From the NCBI GenBank assembly GCA_037447655.1, contig JBBHKE010000079.1, forward strand, positions 1 through 64,000: a stretch of DNA of 64,000 nucleotides, written 5' to 3'. The DNA comes from Zygnema cylindricum (Eukaryota > Streptophyta > Zygnematophyceae > Zygnematales > Zygnemataceae). This document shows, piece by piece, positions 56,105 through 64,000 of the stretch. Each line of letters begins with the position of its first letter. The first letter of the stretch is position 1. The notes below the pieces were generated by a model. It searched no databases. It saw nothing but the letters and a program-made list of their open reading frames with translations, and had not been told where the DNA came from. Both the position numbers and the translations under genes were made by a program.

Positions 56105-56985
56105 GAATACAGGTCGAGAGAGATAGGAAAAAGAGGATAATTAGACTAACTCAGAAAGAGGTAATTGGAAACATGCTGGAAAAATTTCAGATGAACAAAG
56201 CCAACAGTTGAACGACTCCCATGGATCTAAAGAAGGGAAGTGAGGGGAGTGAGGAAGGACACATCCTAATTTCAGATGATGAACTAGGTCCAGAAAAAAG
56301 AAGTTTATGCAGACTATTCCTTACAGACAGGTAGTGGGCAGTCTGATATATTTTATGAATTGTACCAAACCGGATTTGGCTGCAGCTGTAGGGGGTGCTA
56401 AGTAGGAGTCTGAATGCTCCTACCAAAAGGGATTGGGAAGCAGCAAAAAGGGTCCTCAGATATCTCATAGGAACTAGGGATCTATGGCTGCATCTGGGTG
56501 GGGAAAACACTGACATCACCAATTGGAGTGATGCCAGCTATGGGGATGCTTCGATGAGAAGATCTACATCTGGATATGTGTTGTATGTGGGGAATGGTGC
56601 TTGTTGCTGGAGCAGTAAGCAGCAAAAGGTCATTGCTCAGTCTACCATGGAGGCAGAGTATATGGCATCTTGCTCTGCTGTGAAGTAATTGATGTGGGTC
56701 AAATCCTTGCTTGGTGAATTGGGGCATCTTAAGAGTGGAATTCAGAAAATATTTTGTGATAATCAAGCAGCAATTGCAATTGTTGCTAATCCCAAACCTC
56801 ATTTTAAAGCAAAACACATGGACATCAGACTTAACTTTGTTAAGGAAAAGGTGGAGAACAAAATTATTAGTCTAGAATATAGACCAGACAGTGAGATGGT
56901 GGCAGACATGATGACTAAGCCTGTACCTTCTCCTAAATTAATTTTTTGCAGGGAGAGATGTGGACTTAAAATTAAAAGTGACTAG
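56105..56985 (+). pseudogene. E13 RNase H and pol C-terminus
   Basis: After a decayed thumb segment with a TGA near 56209 and frame changes near 56290 and 56395, the frame 56395-56688 carries GGENTDITNWSDASYGDASMRRSTSG and MEAEYMASCSAVK, then TAA in place of Glu. 56689-56985 carries FCDNQAAIAI and HMDIRLNFVKEK and ends CGLKIKSD. All RNase H acidic positions are visible. The purine tract aaataaggggag precedes the 3' LTR. Confidence 0.87.
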
Positions 56986-56998
56986 AAAATAAGGGGAG

Positions 56999-57987
56999 TG
57001 TTAAAATTTAAGGTATTTTATAGGTTATTTAAATGATTTAAATAGGAGCAGGAAAAAGCACAGGCAGCCTGCTTCCAGCTTCTCTCTCTAGCCCCCATAC
57101 TTGTCGTAGTCACTAAAGGCTGGAGAGGAAGCTAGAGCCATGGCTGCCTATGCTCCATATAGAGTCAGAAGGCAAATCCTTGGTAAACTTACCAAAAGGA
57201 TTGACGACCCAGGATTTGATCCTGGTACCTACCATCCGTCAAAGTAGCCGATAGTCGTACGCTGTAGTCTAAGACCAGTGCTGAAGTATATAGGGTACGA
57301 TAGCTACTTAAAGATGACAAAATAGAAAAGTTCGATTTACTGACAAACGGACCACAATCACATAGACAGAGTTAAAATAGAATTACACCGAAAATGAACT
57401 ACTTATATTTTAACGGCTATAAATTAAAGCCGACATCAATCTAACGACGGAGAAAGAAGCCGGTATCGGGGAATGGTTGATTTGGCGGTTTGCGGTCATA
57501 ACCACAACGGGTGACACGTGGCAGCATGACATTGGATTACGGCATCTCCGGGACATACTATGGCGAACCCGGATATGGCAGGCGTCGTTTTTCTGGCCAT
57601 GTCGTACAATGGCCGTACAGAAAGTTCTTCGGACCAAGTACCTTTCTGTACTGTACAGTCAATTGATTGGCTCCGTACATCAGTAGGAGAGGGTTTAGAG
57701 AGGGGTTTAGGACTTAGAAAATATAGGTAGCCGCCTCTCTCTTAGAGAGCTCTTGTATAAAAGGGTCATTTTTGACCATTGATAATTAACTGCTCAGGGG
57801 AGCAAATTCAAGGATTCTTTTTTTGGCACACTCAGGGGAGTCAGCCCTTCCAAGGGGTGCAGCTTGGTCAGTCTGTATTCTTTCAAGATGTCAGCAATAT
57901 TCTGACAAAGCTTACACTATTGAGGTTATCCTAGAGGCTTCTAGCAAGCTGCCTACTCTGAGTACCAATGGAGGTCTCAGAGTTGCA
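56999..57987 (+). repeat. E13 3' LTR
   Basis: It runs from TGTTAAAATTTAAGG to CTCAGAGTTGCA and is collinear with the 5' LTR. It has TATAAAAG at 57756-57763 and GGTCATTTTTGACC at 57764-57777. The T-arm-like CCAGG-ATTTGAT-CCTGG at 57209-57225 lies between TTGACG and CGTCAA arms. Confidence 0.9.
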
Positions 57988-58175
57988 CCTACTAGCAGCA
58001 ACAACTGTCTGCGCAGTAGCAGTAGCAGCAGCAACTGTCTGCGCAGCAGCAGTAGCAACTGTCGGCCCAGCAACAATTGTCTACTTAGCAGGAGAAAATA
58101 TCTGCCCAGCAGCAGCAGCAGCAATTGTCTGCCCAACAGCAACTGCAGCAAGTGCTTGCGCTTGAACTGTTTCAC
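57988..58175. repeat. CAG/GCA-rich trinucleotide-like repeat
   Basis: Interrupted runs of agcagcagc and gcagcaac alternate with ctgtctgc words. All three frames on each strand are partly open as a result (Ser/Asn-rich, Ala-rich or Leu-rich). On the minus strand an Ala/Gln-rich frame (SETVQAQALAAVAVGQ) extends to about 58230. Without a start codon or conserved domain I treat it as simple repeat, possibly a remnant of a coding repeat. Confidence 0.55.
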
Positions 58176-58229
58176 TATCAAGAGGAACAACGACATAACA
58201 ATAAACAGAGCAACATGAAAAAAAACAAA

Positions 58230-58689
58230 TTATGTCGTATGATAAGTGTACAACAAAGTTATAATAACACATTGCAAAAACGGGTCGAAAGTCGTGTGTG
58301 ATAGAACTTTTTGACATTTCACACTCTAAAATTTCACACAAAAAACAATGAAAAAACGCAGAAATTATAAAATTCACAAAATGTAGCCACCCTTCCTTAC
58401 TATCGACGGTAATTTTCCCATTCCCTTCTATCTCAACAAAGAATATAAAGAGATCATAATGAAAAAAACCCAAAAAAAAAAAAAAATGGTCAACATAACC
58501 CCCCTTCACCACACTAATTCTACGCTAAATTGCAATTCAAAAAAATTGGTCCATAAAAATTGGAAAGTGTTGTTGATGAGAAACACATTGGAAAAGAGGT
58601 GAAAGTAAGGCCGAAGATTCGAGTATTACACCATTTTCCCTCACTAATATACCTCACAATTTCCGAATTTAGTTAAATGTGTAGCGACC
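58230..58689. other. AT-rich spacer
   Basis: An A-rich stretch with a run of 14 A near 58480. No gene, LTR or hairpin was recognised. It may be the 3' flank of the minus-strand pseudogene that follows. Confidence 0.4.
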
Positions 58690-59780
58690 ACCCCCTCGCT
58701 CTGCGAGTTTGCACAAGGCATCGATTAGACGGAGTCTTCCTTGTTCCGTCTTTTCCTAGTTTGCAGCGAGCATGTCGTTGAACTTGTCGATGGTGTTGTT
58801 AGTTTCCTTCACAGTCTTCTCATGAATATCTATAGCAATTTGTCGAAACTCTTTAAGTTCTAGCTATCGTGCAGCGGTTGCCTCCTCCTTCTGAAGTCTA
58901 CGACGCTTTCCCGAACTGTTACAGAATATATTGTCGGTTGGTTGTGTGTCGGGTGATAACTCCTCAAGACTACTTGACCCTTGCTGACTACGCACTAAAG
59001 TGTCCCTCACATGTGTAGGTTGTATGTTTTCTTTCCCAATTGTTCTGTCACTTATAATTGTATAAAACCTCTTGTCAAAACCTCAGGTAGTTATTTACAT
59101 ATCCTTTCATCCGATGCCATCCCCCAATAATCTAAAGCCCCACTAGGTATCTTACATTGCTAATCCTTATTTTTTAAAAAATCTCTAAATACATTTTCCC
59201 ATTTCTGTTGAAAAGTCCTACCGGGTTTGCACACACCTCATTGTTCCACTTGTTCACTAATTAACCTCCACGTTGACAAGTCCTACCAGGTTTGCACACA
59301 CCTCGTTGTTCCACTTGTTCACTGATTAACCTCCACTTTTCCTCAGTTATGCGATGTATATGTGGCCGCCGTTCATCTTCTCGCTTGGCATCTCCTCCAC
59401 CTTCAATGTAATGAGCTTTATCGCTTCATCCGTGGTCCATCGGTGAGAGGTCGGTGGGGATTTTAACCTCCACTTTTCCTCAGTTGTGCGATGTATGTGT
59501 GGCCACCGTTCATTTTCTCGCTTCGCATCTTCTCCACCTTCAGTGTAATGAGCTTTATCGTTTCATCCGTGGTCCATCGGTGAGAGGTCAGTGGGGACTT
59601 TTGGGATGCACCGTTAATGTTTCCTTCTTGATAACCTCCTTGTGTTTTATTCTTACCTAATTCTTTTGCTTTTCGCCCCTTCCCCCCACCTCTTTGGTTT
59701 CCCGTTGTTCTTGGTCGTTTTCTAGCCGAAGGTGGGGTGCTTACACCACCGTCTTGAAAAAGCACACAAGAATACAACGA
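58690..59780 (-). pseudogene. Trihelix / Myb-SANT-like DNA-binding protein, pseudogene
   Basis: The minus strand reads a Ser/Pro/Lys-rich N-terminus (STPPSARKRPRTTGNQRG near 59720), then the Myb/SANT-like domain HRWTTDETIKLITLKVE. The domain continues in shifted frames with EEKWRLISEQVEQRGV and QQKWENVFRDFLKNKD (about 59190). A conserved-looking SGALDYWGMASDER follows, then GKRRRLQKEEATAAR and a helical C-terminus ELKEFRQIAIDIHEKTVKE with DALCKLAERGGG near 58690. W, W and related tryptophans of the trihelix fold are recognisable. Five or more stops in one frame, a frameshift and two internal duplications show it is dead. A Harbinger-type Myb-like protein is an alternative origin. Confidence 0.72.
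59210..59595. repeat. Two nested tandem duplications inside the trihelix pseudogene
   Basis: A unit of about 65 bp (gacaagtcctaccaggtttgc to gattaacctccac) occurs twice between about 59211 and 59335. A unit of about 130 bp (ttttcctcagttRtgcgatg to gtcRgtgggga) occurs twice between about 59338 and 59600. The two units share the junction word ttaacctccac. They duplicate the first and second helices of the DNA-binding domain. Confidence 0.8.
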
Positions 59781-59864
59781 GGATTTTGGAACAAGAAGAA
59801 GGATAGTTCAAAAATAGATACAGGTATACGGTAGAAATTTCACAGCTAAAACATTAAATAAAAA

Positions 59865-60420
59865 AAAACACATATGAGAAAGATGAAGAATACGAAAAAG
59901 GAGAAGCAGAAGAACAAGAAACAATATGGATTTGAAGAAGAAGACGAAATTGAAGAATTAAAAAAAATATTGGAGAAGAAGACAAAAGTGAAGAAGAAAA
60001 GAAAGAATTGACGAAGAAAAAATTAGAAGAAAGAAAAGGGAGAAGAAGGTGAAGAAAAGGAAAAGGTTGATTATAAGAAAGTGGAGAAGTACTTAGGTGG
60101 GTGAGGAGAATAAGAAAAAAGAGAAGTAGAAAAACAAAAAAGAAGATGACGAAATTCAAGAGACAAAACTGAAGAAGAAAACAAGGTATTGAAGAAGAAA
60201 TTAGAAGAAGGAAAAGGGAGAAAAAGGTGAAGAAAAAGACGAGGTTGAAAAAGAAGAAAGTGGAGAAGTACTAATGAGGGGGAGGAGAATAAGAAAAAGG
60301 AGAAGCGGAAAAACAAGAAAGAAGATGAATTTAAAGAAAAAGATGAAATTGAAAAATTTAAAAAAATATTGGACAAGAAGACAAAACTAAAGAAGAAAAC
60401 AAGATACAAGGTGAAGCTTC
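59865..60420. repeat. Purine-strand minisatellite (about 180 bp x 3)
   Basis: About 550 bp are almost purely A and G on the plus strand (gaagaa, aaagaa). Landmarks repeat at about 179-bp spacing: gtggagaagtact at 60081 and 60260; aaaagggaga at 60035 and 60214. A third, earlier part-copy starts near 59898. The Phe/Leu/Ser-rich open frames on the minus strand are a by-product of this composition. Confidence 0.75.
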
Positions 60421-60946
60421 ACATGGAGGAAGATGAAGATGTTGCTTGGTGTAAGAAGAGGATGGTTTGAGAAACGTAACCTGTATCGTTGCTTACACGG
60501 TCATTGCGTCCTCTTTTATGGTTTAATGGATCATCATTAATTCGACCATTTTCTTCGATGACGACGTGGAAAACGTAGCGTTCCTGGATGATACTCAAAA
60601 GGGTTATACCTACCTAGTGGGAAAGACATACTGCTGCTGCTAAGTAAATGATCACAAAAGGTACAAAAAGACAAGCTTCTTAAACATACAATGGAAAGAC
60701 ACTTGTGGTTTGGTTAAATGATGAATTTTATCTTCACCTCCTTATATAGGCAAACACCTTAAAAAAAAACTAGTAAATCGGTGGGAGGTGCTACCCTCTG
60801 CAGCTAAAACCCTAGAAAACGCTTGTAAATTTCGGGTCAAATTTGAAACATTGAGGAAATTTTCAAAAACGGATTGCCAGTGTAAAAAGGCAAGATAATA
60901 ACACCACAATACAATTACAAAGCGAAATAATCCCCAAGAATTCCCT
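60421..60946. other. Spacer without recognisable gene
   Basis: Mixed composition, no open frame above 80 codons with recognisable content, no copia LTR landmarks. It may contain the flank of the candidate LTR to its right. Confidence 0.4.
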
Positions 60947-61333
60947 TGTAGGGACAATAAGTACACAGCGTTCACAAAAAGGGTTGATCTTTATTAATCG
61001 TACAAGATTGAAAGCTCACTTAAAGGTCTGTTCAAGAGTCACTCATTGACTAAGAATACTGGACTATTTAAACTAATCCGCTACCAGTAAACTTGGTTCT
61101 AATTATGTACACGTAGACCTTCTTGGTCAATCACGATCCAACCAAACTATCTTCTAGAACATTATAGTCTAATCTACATTCTGCGGCGTTGCTATACTGC
61201 GACCATGCTGCGCTGCGCTGCATTGCTATTCTGCTACGCTACTATGCTGCACTAGTCTAGCATCGCAGCTGTGCTGCTCTAAACCGCAACTGCAGCAGCT
61301 GTACTGTACATATATTTCTGTAACCCTGTTACA
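60947..61333 (-). repeat. Possible LTR of a different (Ty3-like or unknown) element
   Basis: On the minus strand a purine tract AGTGGGAGGAAC (61334-61345) is followed by TGTAACAGGGTTACAG, the pattern of a polypurine tract and LTR start. A possible end is CCCTACA at 60947, giving TGTA/TACA inverted ends and 387 bp. AATAAA occurs near 60997. It contains GCTGCG-rich repeats (61185-61310) similar in composition to those in E9. The left boundary is a guess. Confidence 0.3.
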
Positions 61334-61376
61334 GTTCCTCCCACTAAGAATTCATCGTCCCGTTGCATGTTGCTAA

Positions 61377-61842
61377 CTCAAGGAGACTGCAACTGACGAA
61401 GCATTGTGTAAGTCTCCTCTCCGTACTCCTCAAACTTTTCCCGCAAAGTATTCAACTGATTTTGGAGCTGCTCACATCGGGTCTCTAAGAGTGCTATGTG
61501 GTGATCCGCCGTTGCCAAGAGTCTCCTGACGATTCCCTCCCTTAGCTAGTCCCCTGCTTCTTCTAGTTCAGCCGATGTCTCTACTGGCTCGGGGAAGGCG
61601 GCCTTAGGTGCAGATGCCGCTGGCGCTGGACTTTGGGGAGCTTCAGGTGCTGTAATTTGCGGAGCCTTTGCCGCCGCCTCTCTACCGGTTCCCACCGAGG
61701 TACTTTCCTCATCTTGAAGGAAACGTCAAGGAATTTTTTCGGGCTAACTTGAGCGTTCGAACTTCCGGTGTGACTTCTGCCCGCGAAATGATGTTGTGTA
61801 GGCGTACATCCCCTGGATGGTAATAATGAAGTAATCCTAGAA
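61377..61842 (-). pseudogene. Unidentified coding remnant with coiled-coil tail, cut by E14
   Basis: The minus strand reads HPGDVRLHNIISRAEVTPEV, a one-base frameshift, then an Ala/Pro-rich linker (AAAKAPQITAPEAPQSPAPA). One TAG follows, then a leucine-patterned helix (LLATADHHIALLETRCEQL, NQLNTLREKFEEYGEE), ending in a stop about 45 bp before a purine tract. The beginning is lost where the E14 LTR starts. I do not recognise the family. Position before a purine tract suggests an accessory or gag-like frame of a non-copia LTR element. Confidence 0.45.
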
Positions 61843-62890
61843 TGTAGAAACTAATGGTTTTATTAGTATTTTCTAGGTCTGAAAAGAAATATAGAAGTCG
61901 AGGCAGTCTATCTCTAACTTCTCTCTCCAACTCTCAAACTTGTCGCAGTCACTGAGAAATTGGAGAGGAAGCTAGAGCCATGGCTACCTTGGCTATCCTG
62001 AGGTTTACGGGAATTTTATATTAGGGTTTATATATTTAATTAAAATGTATTTGCCGGCGGCGGGATTTGATCCTTGTACCTGCCGGCCGGCAGATACAAG
62101 TAGCCGGTAGCCTTAGCCGTTTAATCTAGCGGTAGTGTTACCTAGCATATAGTTTGATAATTATTTACATATGTATACAAGCGATAAACCATTTAACTGA
62201 AATGAATTACGGGATACATAGATCCAGTAATATATAATGTACGACTTACGGTACGGACAAAAATCAGTACCGCGCATTTGTTTCGTAAAAGAAACAAATA
62301 CCGCGCATGTATTTATTACGGCTACGATTAAAGCCGAATTTAATCGGACGGTCGGGATTAGCGCCGAGATCGCGGAGGAAGATTTCGGCGGTTTGTGGCC
62401 ATCGCCACATCGGATGACGCGTGGCGAAATTCCGTTGGATTGTGGAATCTCCGGAGATTATGGCACCGAATCCGGATTTGACATGTGTCGACATTTTGGC
62501 CATGTCGTACAATGTCCGTACATAAAGTAGACCGGCAGCTGTACTTTTGCGTACGGAACTCAATTCTGATTGGTTCCGTACATCAGTAGATAGATTCTGT
62601 GAGAGAGATAGGACTTAGAAAAATTAGAAGAAAGGACCCCCTCTCCCAGAGAGCTTCTGTACAAAAGGTCAACTTTGACCCTCCATAACTTACTGCTCAG
62701 GGGAGCAAATTCAGAGATTCTTTTTGCTATCGACTCAGGGGAGTCTTGTCTTCACAGGGGTGAAGTTGGTTAGAGATTTTGTCTGCCAGGGTGGCAGTTA
62801 TTTTTGCTTAAACACAAAGGGGTCAGGATTATCCTAGAGGCTTCTTGGAAGCTGTCCACTCTGAGGACTTATGGAGGTCTCAGAGTTTCA
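61843..62890 (+). repeat. E14 5' LTR
   Basis: It runs from TGTAGAAACTAATGG to GTCTCAGAGTTTCA (1048 bp). Landmarks: hairpin CTCTCCAA/TTGGAGAG (61923-61967), AGCCATGGCT (61976-61985), antisense tRNA-like segment (62051-62135), GTAC-rich hairpin (about 62517-62560), GGTCAACTTTGACC (62667-62680), and twin hairpins TGCTC-AGGG-GAGCA (62694-62707) and GACTC-AGGG-GAGTC (62732-62745). Confidence 0.9.
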
Positions 62891-64000
62891 GGTTATGGGC
62901 CCACCCTCTAGGGTACCAATCTTTAATGGAACTGGCTTCATATACTGGGAAAGTATGATGATAGGAGCTCTATGCGAAAAAAGGTTTTGGGGGATAGTGA
63001 GTGGACGATTGGGGCGTCCATCAAGTCTTGGAATTCCTCCAGGGTTTAAAGGAAGCAGATTCACCAGGAAAGAGGATTCACCTTCAACGGAGGAAACAAA
63101 GGAAGGAGAGGTGGTGGACAAAGGAAAGGAGAAGGAGGCGACCACACCAATAGCAACTGGTTTAGCATTCATGTCACCTATTCCGAGGAACGAGGAGAAT
63201 GATACTGAAACCTGGGACTTTAACAATATGGCAGCAAAGCACTTCATCCTACGCCATCTCACTCAAAGACTTGCATGTCCTCATTTGCAGGTAGAGAGGG
63301 CATTTGATCTTTGGATGGCTCTCATAGAGATGTACCGAAATGGTACGATTCAGCAACAACAGTTGGCTGATCAGAAAGTTAAGGAGTATGTATACAAAGG
63401 GGGAAATATGTTGAATTTTTGCAATGAGCTTGCTACACTCTTCATGGAGCTAGAGAGTGCGGGTAAAGTTTTTAGTGAAAAAGAAAAAGTTAACTGTTTA
63501 CTAATGAAGTTACTTGATGAGTTCGAGAACATAGTCAACCGTGTGCAGGACTTGCCGGACTCAAGGTGGATATGGAACTCAGTGGTAGGGATGATTCTCG
63601 TTCGAGAGAATACGATTGAGATCCGAAGGGGAGGAAAGAGTGGACAAGCCTTGGCAACAGCGACCGATTGGAGGAACAAGGATTCTCGGAAACCAGTCGG
63701 AAACTATGGGGGTAGGGAGCAGAAAAATTAGGTTGGCGAGTTCGAACCAAGGGCTCCCAAAGGTTTATGTCATTTTTGTAAGAAACCGGGGCACTATATG
63801 GCAGAGTGCACCAAGCTAACCGAGCTTCGGTTAAAGGAGGGGCAGACCGGTGGTACCCCGAGAGGAAAGAAAAAGGCCCTTGTCACACAGGTACTTGAGG
63901 CGGAATCCGAGGACGAGGACGATGAGCTCCTTTTGGATGAGGAGTTGGAGGCGAAAACTGAGGTTGAAATTCCACGAAGGCAGAAATGTGCTTACGGTGG
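62871..64000 (+). pseudogene. E14 gag (one nonsense codon), incomplete at window end
   Basis: The ATG at 62871 is inside the LTR, 20 bp before its end, and the frame passes the primer site as VMGPPSRVPIFNG. Domains: N-terminal gag block (residues 15-35), UBN2 domain (about 115-225), basic segment, TAG at 63729-63731, then in the same frame FEPRAPKGLCHFCKKPGHY with an intact CX2CX4HX4C knuckle, and the acidic linker EDEDDELLLDEELEAK. It ends RRQKCAYG at the window edge, just before the expected protease box. The single stop could be a late mutation or an assembly error. Confidence 0.87.
62891..62905 (+). other. E14 primer-binding site (internal tRNA-iMet)
   Basis: GGTTATGGGCCCACC follows the LTR CA end without a gap and equals the E3 and E6 sites. 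It is fully complementary to the anticodon arm of plant-type initiator tRNA-Met. Confidence 0.82.

Larger units (their letters stand above)
51644..57987 (+). mobile_element. E13: Ty1/copia retrotransposon with both LTRs
   Basis: Two LTRs of 989 bp each (51644-52632 and 56999-57987), primer site GGTTATGTGCCCACC (one changed base), all coding domains and a purine tract. It enters the E11 linker, but the outer 5-bp flanks differ (TTTTT versus CCTAC) and E11 does not continue on the right. The two LTRs differ by roughly 7-8% by eye over the first 350 bp, so it is not recent. Confidence 0.92.
61843..64000 (+). mobile_element. E14: well-preserved copia element, runs off the window
   Basis: The 5' LTR, exact primer site and gag up to the start of the protease region are present. 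It is closest to E3 throughout (same LTR ends, same gag spacing). Only one nonsense codon is seen in 1.1 kb of coding sequence. It interrupts the unidentified remnant on its left. The left flank is ctaga/tagaa (61838-61842); the right end is outside the window. Confidence 0.9.

Noticed and set aside
57912-58196. 94-codon leucine-rich minus-strand frame
   Set aside because: By-product of the CAG/GCA repeat; all other frames of the repeat are open too.
60071-60409. 112-codon minus-strand frame, Phe/Leu/Ser-rich, looks like a membrane protein
   Set aside because: It is the pyrimidine strand of the purine minisatellite; the hydrophobic content follows from the repeat, and similar frames occur in each repeat unit.
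61185-61310. GCTGCG-rich stretch as a coding repeat
   Set aside because: All frames contain stops and the composition resembles the non-coding tandem repeat of E9.
62051-62135. A functional tRNA-Leu/Ser gene on the minus strand
   Set aside because: A/B-box spacing fits, but the acceptor and anticodon stems cannot form and the segment repeats in every LTR; kept only as a tRNA-like module.
1-64000. Prokaryotic features (operons, ribosome-binding sites, CRISPR, IS elements)
   Set aside because: No such pattern is present; all multi-copy sequences are LTR retroelements or simple repeats.

Overview
This is 64 kb of repeat-dominated eukaryotic nuclear DNA, most likely from a green plant (streptophyte). 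The evidence is the wall of Ty1/copia LTR retrotransposons, primer-binding sites matching the anticodon arm of plant-type initiator tRNA-Met over 15 bases, G-box/ABRE, TATA and W-box motifs in the LTRs, a decayed trihelix (Myb/SANT-like) gene, and a degenerate CCCTAAA-like tract at the left edge. I see no bacterial operons, rRNA, functional tRNA or CRISPR, and no intact host gene. All element names below are mine.

Layout. 1-3612: left flank without a recognisable gene. 3613-5977: E1, 5'-truncated copia copy (-). 5978-8273: E2, 5' half of a second copia lineage (+), cut by E3. 8274-14703: E3, copia copy with two LTRs (+). 14751-22171: E4, copia copy with two LTRs (-), its reverse transcriptase split by a solo LTR S1 (17226-18596). 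22172-22855: E5, 3' fragment (-). 22856-29625: E6 (+) with a chimeric 3' LTR. 29626-31549: non-repeat stretch with one unidentified open frame. 31550-45693: E7 (-), a diverged copia copy that contains E8 (33830-41271, -), which contains insertion E9 (34943-36204); E7 also contains a miniature LTR element T1 (42697-43207, +). 45694-46929: E10 fragment (+). 46930-51643: E11 (+), whose 5' LTR contains solo LTR E12 (47362-48535). 51644-57987: E13 (+), copia copy with two LTRs. 57988-61842: non-copia stretch with a CAG/GCA repeat, the trihelix pseudogene (-), a purine-strand minisatellite and an unidentified coding remnant next to a possible LTR. 61843-64000: E14 (+), the best-preserved copy, running off the window.

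The copia polyproteins follow one plan: gag (N-terminal domain, UBN2 domain, CCHC knuckle), aspartic protease (DSGA), GAG-pre-integrase, integrase, reverse transcriptase (YVDD) and RNase H. Every copy complete enough to judge carries stops or frameshifts. E14 shows a single nonsense codon in the 1.1 kb of coding sequence visible.

Most interesting: (1) T1 is a 511-bp TRIM whose two LTRs each contain a 71-nt sequence that folds as a tRNA cloverleaf with A and B boxes and a T-run after it. (2) The copia elements use an internal, anticodon-arm tRNA-iMet primer site like Drosophila copia, and gag is read through that site, while T1 uses the ordinary 3'-end site. (3) Several LTR hairpins keep their pairing while their stem sequences change. 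(4) Two elements with similar LTR ends entered two different copia copies within 3 bp of the same reverse-transcriptase codons.
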